Origin: Puniceicoccales bacterium
Lineage (GTDB): Bacteria; Verrucomicrobiota; Verrucomicrobiae; Opitutales; LL51
Reading direction: 5' to 3'
Length of the DNA: 11,140 nt
NCBI GenBank assembly: GCA_031283485.1
Contig: JAITBR010000011.1
Coordinates: 1 to 11,140 of the forward strand
The notes beneath the pieces were generated by a model. The model worked only from the letters and a program-made list of their open reading frames with translations. It made no database searches and had not been told where the DNA came from. This document shows, piece after piece, positions 1 through 5,862 of the stretch. The position numbers and the translations under genes are program-made. Position 1 is the stretch's first letter. Each line of letters starts with the position of its first letter.

Positions 1-208
1 TGAAATGGTGAAAACTTTGGATTCCGAATTTAATTATCGATTTTGTATTTCTATAAATTTGTAGGCATTTTCAGCCTTTGTAAGGGTTTATTTGTTTTTT
101 TGATCGCGCTTGCTCTTCGCCAGTAGCACTTTTTTCCAAAAAACAATAATTTGCGTATTTTGAGGCAATTAATCGGTAACTGATCGGGACAAAATGCAAC
201 ACTATTTA

Positions 209-223
209 TTTTTTGGAAAATTT
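209..223 (+). repeat. Copy 1 of the 15-bp intergenic motif T6-GG-A4-T3
   Basis: This 15-mer recurs exactly at 1360-1374 (minus strand) and 2466-2480 (plus strand), with close variants at 130-143 (minus) and 4576-4590 (plus). All copies lie between genes. This copy overlaps the -35 hexamer of the candidate promoter at 213-241. Confidence 0.45.
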
Positions 224-241
224 CTGTTGTAAATGTAAAAT
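213..241 (+). promoter_or_regulatory. Candidate sigma-70-type promoter of the lipase-like gene
   Basis: A -35-like TTGGAA (213-218) and a -10-like TAAAAT (236-241) are separated by exactly 17 bp. Transcription would begin near 248, only a few bases before the GTG start at 251, so the message would be leaderless or nearly so. That fits the absence of a Shine-Dalgarno sequence in front of the gene. The hexamers are seen; promoter function is inferred. Confidence 0.4.
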
Positions 242-250
242 TTAAGTGTT

Positions 251-1324
251 GTGTCACGTACTGTGGATAGTATAATATCTCTAGCGACTTCTTGCATTGG
301 CAGAAATCCGTCGATTCAAACAGGCATTGGAAATGTCATTGCTAGTGCTGCAATTGCGTTTGGCAATTTCGCACGTGACCTACTTGAGCAACCGAATAGT
401 GGAAATGCACGTTCAACATTTCCGCAAACTGCAATGAGTCGGCGCAGTGTGAATTCAACGGAAGAAGACAATAGAAGAATGCTGCGTATGCCTCAAGTGC
501 CAATCAAAAGCTTTGATGGGCTGCCATTCTGTGCAGATGATATCAAAGATGCCGTGACAATTGCCGCAGCTTCTCAAAGGAATGACATTAATCAAATTGG
601 ATACGTATGTGGCGTACCGAGGCGCAATGTTAAGACACGTTACATACTAGTGGGCAATCAGACGAATTTGGAACGATGCACAAGTGAAGATAGCCGTCGC
701 AAGGTAAACACATTTTTGGCCAAACTCGATCAAAGCCAAATGTTTTTTTTCAAAAATGGAATGATTAGAACGAGGTCTGGACTGCAAGCAACGATTGTGT
801 GGAATGAGCAATTGGGGAAACTTTTCATATATTTCGATGGAACAGATCTTATGGATCCACACAGAGGACCACAAACGATATTGGCCGATGTGGGAATCGC
901 ATCAGGCGTCATCAGCCCGATGTTTAATGAGGCGGTAGAACTTGCAAATTGCGCAATTTCTGTATTCGGCCGTAATGTTGTATTATCCGGACATTCGCTC
1001 GGGGGCAGCGTATGCCAATTTGCATCGACTTCCCTTTTGATTCCGGGTATTGCTATAAATTCAGCCCCAGTTAACGAGGGATGGATGTCGAATTTGCCAA
1101 ATGAAAAACTGAGATGGGTCCAGGAAAATAGCTGCCAGATATCAGTAAATGGGGATATTTTCGGCCTTGCATCGGAAATAACGAACTCAGTAGGTTACGT
1201 ACAGCTTTTTAAAAAAACAATGACTATCCCATATAAAGGGGATGAAAATCCTCACCGCATAATTGCAGCAAAGGCTGCAGTGGACGCCTGGTACGCCTCT
1301 TTTTTGGGAAAAGCCCAGGGATAA
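251..1324 (+). CDS. Class 3 lipase-like serine hydrolase (possible effector)
   Basis: The 357-residue protein has the signature of a class 3 (fungal-type) lipase: an alpha/beta-hydrolase with a Ser-His-Asp triad that cleaves acylglycerols or phospholipids. The nucleophile elbow is GHSLGG at residues 247-252 (Ser248). Asp302 in NGDIFG and His335 in NPHRI are suitable partners, in the usual order and spacing. The segment LFIYFDGTD (191-199) matches the strand and oxyanion-loop region ahead of the elbow. Residues 1-90 are polar and low in recognisable structure, with a short apolar stretch near 25-40 but no classical signal peptide. The GTG at 251 is the only good start, because TAA at 236-238 closes the frame upstream; there is no Shine-Dalgarno. 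An N-terminal extension followed by a lipase domain would suit a secreted effector, but that is inference. The substrate is unknown. The fold is well supported, the role is not. Confidence 0.75.
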   Translation: MSRTVDSIISLATSCIGRNPSIQTGIGNVIASAAIAFGNFARDLLEQPNSGNARSTFPQTAMSRRSVNSTEEDNRRMLRMPQVPIKSFDGLPFCADDIKDAVTIAAASQRNDINQIGYVCGVPRRNVKTRYILVGNQTNLERCTSEDSRRKVNTFLAKLDQSQMFFFKNGMIRTRSGLQATIVWNEQLGKLFIYFDGTDLMDPHRGPQTILADVGIASGVISPMFNEAVELANCAISVFGRNVVLSGHSLGGSVCQFASTSLLIPGIAINSAPVNEGWMSNLPNEKLRWVQENSCQISVNGDIFGLASEITNSVGYVQLFKKTMTIPYKGDENPHRIIAAKAAVDAWYASFLGKAQG

Positions 1325-1359
1325 TAATTAACGCTATGTTTCCCTTTCTTTCGACCTTT

Positions 1360-1374
1360 AAATTTTCCAAAAAA
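1360..1374 (-). repeat. Copy 2 of the 15-bp intergenic motif T6-GG-A4-T3
   Basis: Read on the minus strand this is identical to 209-223 and 2466-2480. It lies in the 208-bp gap between the lipase-like gene and the repeat-protein gene. No -10 hexamer sits at a proper distance on the minus strand, so this copy is unlikely to be a promoter. Confidence 0.4.
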
Positions 1375-1447
1375 GATACCGGAGAGTAGAGTGGTTTTCG
1401 AGACGAATTTTTACACCCAAAATAATAAAAATTTTTCACATTAAACG

Positions 1448-1472
1448 TGCAAATTACAGCTACCAATTTGCA
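1448..1472. promoter_or_regulatory. Inverted repeat upstream of the repeat-protein gene, possible operator
   Basis: Perfect 8-bp arms TGCAAATT (1448-1455) and AATTTGCA (1465-1472) are separated by 9 bp, about 60 bp before the next start codon. Arm length and spacing suit a dimeric regulator site. The surrounding region is AT-rich and no convincing -35/-10 pair was found beside it, although a lone TTGACG occurs at 1490-1495. Confidence 0.3.
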
Positions 1473-1532
1473 ATTTGAGTGCAATTTTATTGACGTTTGC
1501 CGGTAGAAAGAACACCTTTTTAGCGAAGGGCC

Positions 1533-2381
1533 ATGGATTCAATTTTATTTAAAATATCTAGTCAAGATTTTAATAATCAATCGCTGGAAATTGACGAAGA
1601 AGGTGATAATTTTGAAAAATTTATGGCAAAATTGTCCGAATGCGCACCGAGCGAATGCGCTGTGCTGGAAATTGCCGAAATGTTTGCTGAGATGTCTCCA
1701 CAAGATCGGTTGCTCGCTTGCACACATTGCCCCCTGGAAGGAGACATGACTTTTCCAAAGTTTCTTGCAGATCATGCGAAAGGAAATCGGCAGGCGTGGC
1801 TGCTTTTTCTAAATGCCGCAAAAGAAGTTATGCGTGGTAACCGCGAGGCTCAGGCGAAAATGTGCGCGATAACTGGTCGTTGGGAGGTTACTTTTCCGGT
1901 ATGTATTGTGCAAAGTGCGCAAGATTCGGAGGTTTTGTGCCGCCTTTTCGAAATGATTAGTGAGTTTGATCACAATATTCAGAAACAAGTATGCAGCAAG
2001 CTCATTGGCGTAGTCGAAAATCTTAGCTATGACGCGCGTAGGCAGGTGCTTACCGCGGCCGATAGGCGGGGAATTTCATTTTCGGTCTGCGCTGTGCAAA
2101 GCATGCTAAGTTCGGGAAATTTGTGCCGCCTTTTCGAAATAATCAGTGAGTTTGATCACGGTGCCAAAGAGCAAGTGTTCAATGAAATTTTTCAGGAATG
2201 TCTATTTGAGTACATACCGGACGATAATGTTTGGGATTTCATTGCCGAAAATTTTGCAGAATTTTTCCCAGAAAAGATCGGAGAATCTCTCCGGGCTTCT
2301 CTCAGTTATTTGAAGCCAAAAAATTATGGTAGTATTTCCGGAAGGGCAGATTTCATTTTGGAGACTTTTGATGATAAATGA
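1533..2381 (+). CDS. Alpha-helical tandem-repeat protein of unknown function
   Basis: I do not recognise the family of this 282-residue protein. It contains two clear copies of a 62-residue unit: FPVCIVQ at 121-127 and FSVCAVQ at 183-189, each followed by a near-identical LCRLFE(M/I)ISEFDH block. A more diverged, shorter unit starts near TFPKFLADH (73-81), 47 residues before the second. The composition is Leu/Glu/Phe/Cys-rich and appears helical throughout, so a solenoid resembling HEAT-type repeats is likely. No signal peptide or membrane segment is visible. Solenoids usually act as protein-binding scaffolds, and the neighbouring lipase-like and OTU genes make a host-interaction role conceivable; this is inference. 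The ATG at 1533 is preceded by GAAGGG (1525-1530), unusually close to the start. Existence as a gene is well supported by length and repeat conservation. Confidence 0.7.
   Translation: MDSILFKISSQDFNNQSLEIDEEGDNFEKFMAKLSECAPSECAVLEIAEMFAEMSPQDRLLACTHCPLEGDMTFPKFLADHAKGNRQAWLLFLNAAKEVMRGNREAQAKMCAITGRWEVTFPVCIVQSAQDSEVLCRLFEMISEFDHNIQKQVCSKLIGVVENLSYDARRQVLTAADRRGISFSVCAVQSMLSSGNLCRLFEIISEFDHGAKEQVFNEIFQECLFEYIPDDNVWDFIAENFAEFFPEKIGESLRASLSYLKPKNYGSISGRADFILETFDDK
1935..1973 (+). repeat. Intragenic direct repeat, copy A
   Basis: This 39-bp block recurs 186 bp downstream (2121-2159) with only two mismatches, one of them silent (ATT/ATC for Ile) and one changing Met to Ile. The 186-bp period equals 62 codons, so the duplication is in frame. 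Confidence 0.85.
2121..2159 (+). repeat. Intragenic direct repeat, copy B
   Basis: This is the second copy of the 39-bp block at 1935-1973. It encodes the LCRLFEIISEFDH segment of the third repeat unit. Flanking codons diverge much more than the block itself. Confidence 0.85.
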
Positions 2382-2465
2382 TGAAATCAGCTTCAGTATT
2401 ATAAGAATAGCCAGTTGTCTTTTGTGGAAGTTGTGAAAAATCCACCACACGAGATTTTGCATTGT

Positions 2466-2480
2466 TTTTTTGGAAAATTT
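2466..2480 (+). repeat. Copy 3 of the 15-bp intergenic motif T6-GG-A4-T3
   Basis: The sequence is identical to 209-223 and lies 41 bp before the chosen dps start. The embedded TTGGAA (2470-2475) is followed by a -10-like TATAAC (2498-2503), but the 22-bp spacing is too long for a standard promoter. Confidence 0.4.
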
Positions 2481-2510
2481 GTTACCATCGGTCGCATTAT
2501 AACATGCCTT

Positions 2511-2516
2511 GGAGGA
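2511..2516 (+). promoter_or_regulatory. Strong ribosome binding site that decides the dps start
   Basis: GGAGGA is the strongest Shine-Dalgarno in the window. In-frame ATGs occur at 2504, 2519 and 2522. The first lies ahead of the site, the second is only 3 bp from GGAGG, and the ATG at 2522 has a normal 6-bp spacing. Confidence 0.75.
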
Positions 2517-2521
2517 AAATG

Positions 2522-2959
2522 ATGAATGCTGTCGTGAATACACTTGAAGTTGTTTTGGCTGATACGTATGCGCTGTACTTGAAAACACAAAATTATCATT
2601 GGAATGTGGAATGTGGGAATTTCAAGGCGTTGCATGAGATGTTTGAATCTCAGTACGATGATTTGTTCGCAGCGATCGATGTAGTGGGGGAGCTTATTCG
2701 CGGTCTCGGTTCGAAGACCATAGGGACTTTTGAAGATTTTTCACGGCTAACCAACATAAAAAGCGGTAACAAAGATGCCAACGCCGAACGCATGGTGGCG
2801 GATTTGTTACATGATCATGAGCTTATTGCGCGGACACTCGGCAAGGCCATGGAGGTTGCGGAACAGAATGGAGATGGAGTAGTAGCATCGTTTTTGGGCG
2901 AGAGAATGTCTGTGCACAGGAAGACCGCTTGGATGCTGAGGAGTACTTTAGTCAAATAA
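2522..2959 (+). CDS. dps: Dps/ferritin-like DNA-protection and iron-storage protein
   Basis: The 145-residue protein belongs to the Dps family, cytosolic dodecamers that oxidise Fe(II) using hydrogen peroxide and store the iron, protecting DNA from Fenton damage. The hallmark NYHWNVE (24-30) and LHEMFESQYDDLF (37-49) segments are present. By alignment in mind with Listeria Dps, the intersubunit ferroxidase ligands are His26, His38, Glu42 (in place of the Asp there, a common conservative variant), Asp53 and Glu57. The length is typical of short Dps proteins without a long DNA-binding tail. It starts after the strong GGAGGA site and is followed 6 bp later by the alpha/beta-hydrolase gene, with which it is probably co-transcribed. 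No peroxide-regulator or Fur box was recognised upstream. For a host-associated bacterium, it would act in oxidative-stress and iron defence. Confidence 0.92.
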   Translation: MNAVVNTLEVVLADTYALYLKTQNYHWNVECGNFKALHEMFESQYDDLFAAIDVVGELIRGLGSKTIGTFEDFSRLTNIKSGNKDANAERMVADLLHDHELIARTLGKAMEVAEQNGDGVVASFLGERMSVHRKTAWMLRSTLVK

Positions 2960-2965
2960 GGTTCT

Positions 2966-3922
2966 TTGCATTTGATTTCAAAAATTGGAGGTTTTGCACG
3001 TTTTGCCATGTCTCCGGTTAAATTTTTAAAGAAGTATGACGCCTTTCGGAAATTGTATCCGTTCGGATCAAAGTTTTCGGAGGTAGATCCGGACGGCAAT
3101 CGGTTGCATTACATTGAAGTTGGAAATGGTGAGACAATTTTGTTTTTGCACGGATTTCCAGCGTGGTCGTTTATGTACCGCAGGCTTATACTGGAGCTGG
3201 CTTCGGATTTCCACTGCATTGCACTTGATAACCTTGGGTATGGGTTTTCTGATAAACCGCTGCGCTACAAATACACAATCCAAAATCACATTAAAAACGC
3301 CATAAAATTTGCTGAAAATATGCATTTCAAAAAATTTCACATTGTGATGCATGATTTTGGCGTTGGGATTGGTCTAGCGATGGCTGAGCGTTGGCCGGAA
3401 CGCATAAGCAGCATGGTGTTTCTAAATTCCTCTTGCTTTAAGCATCCAAAGCTTCCATTCACGATAGTGCTCATGAAAATTCCAGTTATCAGCACGATCT
3501 TGACGCGCTGCACTAATCTACTTCAGGCCATGTTTCTGCACATTGGGATGAATTTTTTATCGAAAGAAACTAAGGAAGGTTATCTGAAACCCTACGATTC
3601 CGTCCTAAATCGTGTGGCAATAAGCGGCGGCTTGAGCGATATACCGCTGTTCCCGGATAATCCTTCTCTGGCAGCATATGACGATATAGAAGCCAAAGCA
3701 TTCATCTTGTGCAATAAGAAGATGAAATTTTTTTGGGGAGATCTAGATTTTTTCCACAACTTCGCCTCACTCAAGCGCTGGGCAAAGATACTTCCAAATG
3801 CACTGCTAAAAAGATATGAGCAAGGTGGTTATTTTTTACTCGAAGATTTGCCGGAAGCCAGGCATGATATCCGCGTATTTTTGCTGAAATGCCGAGACAT
3901 CAATAAGTCCATGTTTAAATAA
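2966..3922 (+). CDS. Alpha/beta-hydrolase, haloalkane-dehalogenase/epoxide-hydrolase type, catalytic His replaced
   Basis: This 318-residue protein has the alpha/beta-hydrolase layout: HGFPAWSF with the oxyanion HG (62-63), DNLGYGFSDKP (88-98), and the nucleophile elbow VMHDFGVGIG (127-136). The nucleophile is Asp130 rather than Ser, as in haloalkane dehalogenases and epoxide hydrolases. A cap region spans roughly 158-245. An acidic candidate lies in FFWGDLDFF (255-263). At the C-terminal site where the family carries the catalytic His in a GHF-x-x-ED pattern, this protein reads GGYFLLED, with Tyr289 (codon TAT, one base from CAT). It may therefore be inactive or altered. The start is TTG at 2966 or TTG at 2972 after the AAGG at 2958-2961; ATG 3008 would remove conserved-looking sequence. 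It follows dps by 6 bp. Its 3' end overlaps the convergent membrane gene by 8 bp. Confidence 0.8.
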   Translation: MHLISKIGGFARFAMSPVKFLKKYDAFRKLYPFGSKFSEVDPDGNRLHYIEVGNGETILFLHGFPAWSFMYRRLILELASDFHCIALDNLGYGFSDKPLRYKYTIQNHIKNAIKFAENMHFKKFHIVMHDFGVGIGLAMAERWPERISSMVFLNSSCFKHPKLPFTIVLMKIPVISTILTRCTNLLQAMFLHIGMNFLSKETKEGYLKPYDSVLNRVAISGGLSDIPLFPDNPSLAAYDDIEAKAFILCNKKMKFFWGDLDFFHNFASLKRWAKILPNALLKRYEQGGYFLLEDLPEARHDIRVFLLKCRDINKSMFK

Positions 3923-4463
3923 AAACTGCCCTCAGCGTTACGGTCGCAAAAACTAGGCAGGTGTATCCCACAAACTTCGAAACTCTACCGCCGATGAGAA
4001 GTCGGTCAATTGCATCGCGAAGAAGGTAGGGAGCCGCTCCAATTGCCATCGCAAAGATAACGATAATGTACACCACACAAACAAATGCCCCGTGGAGAAA
4101 AAATGTTGTGCAGTAAATTTTGTCGAGAGTTTTGTCGCACAGAAGCAGCAGCAATATGGCTAATCCTCTTACGGCGAGCAGATCTTTCACTCTAAAAAAC
4201 GACAGTCCATAAATCAGAGAAAATGCTGCGAATAACGGGTATTTATAATTTCCAAAATCTGCCACACTTAGGTGTAAAATTTTGTATAATAATATCACCA
4301 CTGCCATGCCAAAGAGCATAACCGTTACCGTTCGGTCGTATAATAGCGAATTTCTCACTTTTTTCAGTCGATCCCTATCGAACAGACAAAGGTAAAAAGA
4401 CGCAAGTGGTAAAAAACAAAACAATGCTAGCGTAACGCGCTGTTCCATGAAACAATAATGCAT
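3915..4463 (-). CDS. Six-segment integral membrane protein of unknown function
   Basis: The 182-residue protein is strongly hydrophobic, with probable membrane segments near residues 10-28, 45-63, 74-90, 96-113, 119-145 and 162-180, joined by short basic loops such as DRDRLKKVR (29-37). No catalytic or transport signature is visible. The block around FFRVKDLLAVRGLAILLLLL (89-108) seems conserved-family-like, but I cannot name the family with certainty. The start could be ATG at 4463 or ATG at 4448; neither has a clear Shine-Dalgarno. The stop overlaps the stop of the convergent hydrolase gene (3915-3922), leaving no room for a terminator between them. It is transcribed away from the OTU gene across a shared 160-bp upstream gap. 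Confidence 0.7.
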   Translation of the reverse strand: MHYCFMEQRVTLALFCFLPLASFYLCLFDRDRLKKVRNSLLYDRTVTVMLFGMAVVILLYKILHLSVADFGNYKYPLFAAFSLIYGLSFFRVKDLLAVRGLAILLLLLCDKTLDKIYCTTFFLHGAFVCVVYIIVIFAMAIGAAPYLLRDAIDRLLIGGRVSKFVGYTCLVFATVTLRAVFI

Positions 4464-4589
4464 TCTGAAATTACAGTGTACAAACTAAATTTGATGCCAT
4501 TGGGGAATTGATCATTTATTTTACTTACCATTTTTCTGAAAAAATGTCTCTGGCATGTCGAGATTTTCAGTATTATTTTTTGGCAAAAA

Positions 4590-4607
4590 TGTCAATTTAT
4601 ATTGACA
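4590..4607. promoter_or_regulatory. Palindrome over a -10-like box ahead of the OTU gene, possible operator
   Basis: Perfect 7-bp arms TGTCAAT (4590-4596) and ATTGACA (4601-4607) flank TTAT. A -10-like TATATT (4598-4603) lies inside the palindrome, so a bound regulator would cover the promoter. The palindrome ends 16 bp before the ATG at 4624. A clear -35 was not found; TTGGCA at 4580-4585 is too close. It sits in the divergent gap with the membrane-protein gene and could act on either. Confidence 0.4.
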
Positions 4608-4623
4608 AAGCTAAAACTAGGTG

Positions 4624-5820
4624 ATGGTAAACACTATTATGAAAGTAAAAAATCAGCAGGACAGTCTCGCTTCTATCGAAATTTTGGGAGATGCGAATTC
4701 GCCTAAGCTCAGTTGCAAGGGCCGCAAATTTACACAGAAGGAGGAGGTGCCTTCTGAATTTTCCAGCGACAACCCTCAAAATATGTCAAGTGTACGTGTG
4801 CGAGATCGCAATAAAAGTTCATTAGATTCACTCAGCTGTAAATCTCTAACTGGAAGAATCGATAGTCATCGTGCCAACGGAAATTGTTTATTTTTTGCTT
4901 TATACGAAGCCCTTGGAAAGGATGAAAAACTCGGGACTGATAGAGATTCTGGAATTACCGTTCGCAATTTGAAACAACACATAGCTAATTCACAAGTTTC
5001 ACAAATAAAGCGCATGTGCGAGTTTGGCATTAGCCATAATTCACTCACGGCGATAGTGCAAAACATGTGGGGACGTATCGATGACAGCGTTGGCACATCG
5101 GGATCGATGTACGGAATAATAGACAACGGAATTTGTGCTGAAATCATAAGCAAATACAACGCCGAGGCGTCAAAAAATGGCCGAATAGACCCTAGTAATG
5201 GAGAAGTGAAGAAGGTCATTTGCCGAATAGCAGAATTGGTGGGCATGTGTAAAGATGATTGTTTTTACATGGGAACACACCATTTGCCGAATGTGGCACA
5301 AATACTAAATCGGCCGATTTTACTCATAGATGCCGACAGTGTGAGTGTGGAGCCGAACAAGAATAATGGCGAAGAGCGCGAAGTGCATTTCCCTGGACAG
5401 GTGTCTTCTTTCACGCTGTACAATCCAGATGAAACTACAAAAGTATATTTTATAAATGAACAGGGAAAAATATATGACAAAACCACAGATATTCTTCCCG
5501 TCTTCCCCAAAGGTACGGTAGTTATTGCCAAAAATCCGGGACATTTTTATGGACAGCCATCGTTTGAGCAGAACAATTTGCATGTGAAGCTTGGAGATAC
5601 GGAAAAACCAGTGCGAAATTTTGAAGATTTAGGCATAATGTTTGAATCCGATGCTTCGGATGTGGCAGGTGTGGCACAGGATTCCGAAGATGCATCCATA
5701 AAGACTCTACCCCGGTTACTCTCGCTCGTTCTCCTACTCATGTCGGCAATGGCAATGCGCTCCAAGCTCAACCCCATAAAAAATCCAACTTTTTTTGTGA
5801 GTATGTTTGGCATAGCATAG
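4624..5820 (+). CDS. OTU-domain cysteine protease (probable deubiquitinase-like effector)
   Basis: The 398-residue protein contains an OTU (ovarian tumour) papain-like cysteine protease domain, about residues 75-310. OTU enzymes remove ubiquitin from proteins, and in bacteria they are typically injected host-manipulating effectors. The Cys motif is ANGNCLFFALYEAL (84-97) with Cys88. The downstream strand HHLPNVAQILNRPILLID (219-236) is characteristic, and the C-terminal catalytic motif PGHFYGQP (305-312) gives His307. In the usual D-G-N-C box the Asp is Asn85, which alters a position often important for catalysis or loop structure. Residues 1-70 are polar and probably disordered. A short apolar segment (about 363-378, LPRLLSLVLLLMSAMA) near the C-terminus could be a membrane anchor or hydrophobic tail. 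No Sec signal peptide is seen. Starts GTG 4621, ATG 4624 and ATG 4639 are possible; AGGTG at 4619-4623 could serve the last. It converges with the MATE gene. Confidence 0.82.
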   Translation: MVNTIMKVKNQQDSLASIEILGDANSPKLSCKGRKFTQKEEVPSEFSSDNPQNMSSVRVRDRNKSSLDSLSCKSLTGRIDSHRANGNCLFFALYEALGKDEKLGTDRDSGITVRNLKQHIANSQVSQIKRMCEFGISHNSLTAIVQNMWGRIDDSVGTSGSMYGIIDNGICAEIISKYNAEASKNGRIDPSNGEVKKVICRIAELVGMCKDDCFYMGTHHLPNVAQILNRPILLIDADSVSVEPNKNNGEEREVHFPGQVSSFTLYNPDETTKVYFINEQGKIYDKTTDILPVFPKGTVVIAKNPGHFYGQPSFEQNNLHVKLGDTEKPVRNFEDLGIMFESDASDVAGVAQDSEDASIKTLPRLLSLVLLLMSAMAMRSKLNPIKNPTFFVSMFGIA

Positions 5821-5862
5821 AAAATTTGCCACACGCTGCGCTGCGGGCACATTCGCGGAAGT

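Larger units (their letters stand above)
1..250. other. Left-edge intergenic region
   Basis: This AT-rich stretch holds no convincing gene; the only sizeable reading frame (51-257, minus) has a low-complexity product without family features. The first three bases are TGA and could be the stop of a gene lying to the left, but the frame cannot be known. The stretch contains two T-tract/GG/A-tract elements (130-143 read on the minus strand, 209-223 read on the plus strand) and, at its right end, a plausible promoter for the lipase-like gene. Confidence 0.5.

Noticed and set aside
63..77. Short stem AGGC/GCCT near the left edge as a terminator of an unseen upstream gene
   Set aside because: A 4-bp stem is too weak, and the upstream gene is not visible.
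2424..2445. Possible terminator after the repeat-protein gene (GTGGA / TCCAC with a 12-base loop)
   Set aside because: The stem has only 5 bp and is not followed directly by a T-run; the T7 run is about 20 bp further on and belongs to the recurring motif.
2202..2588. Minus-strand reading frame of 128 codons over the dps upstream region
   Set aside because: It overlaps the end of the repeat gene and the start of dps, has no ribosome site and shows no recognisable domain.
4600..4625. TTGACA at 4602-4607 as a -35 box for the OTU gene
   Set aside because: A -10 at 17 bp would fall inside the coding region, and the hexamer is better explained as one arm of the palindrome.
4866..5246. Minus-strand reading frame of 126 codons inside the OTU gene
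   Set aside because: It lies opposite the conserved OTU catalytic region, which explains the DNA; the product has no features of its own.
5821..5862. Terminator between the convergent OTU and MATE genes
   Set aside because: The GC-rich CGCTGCGCTGCG run forms only very short stems and no T-run follows on either strand.
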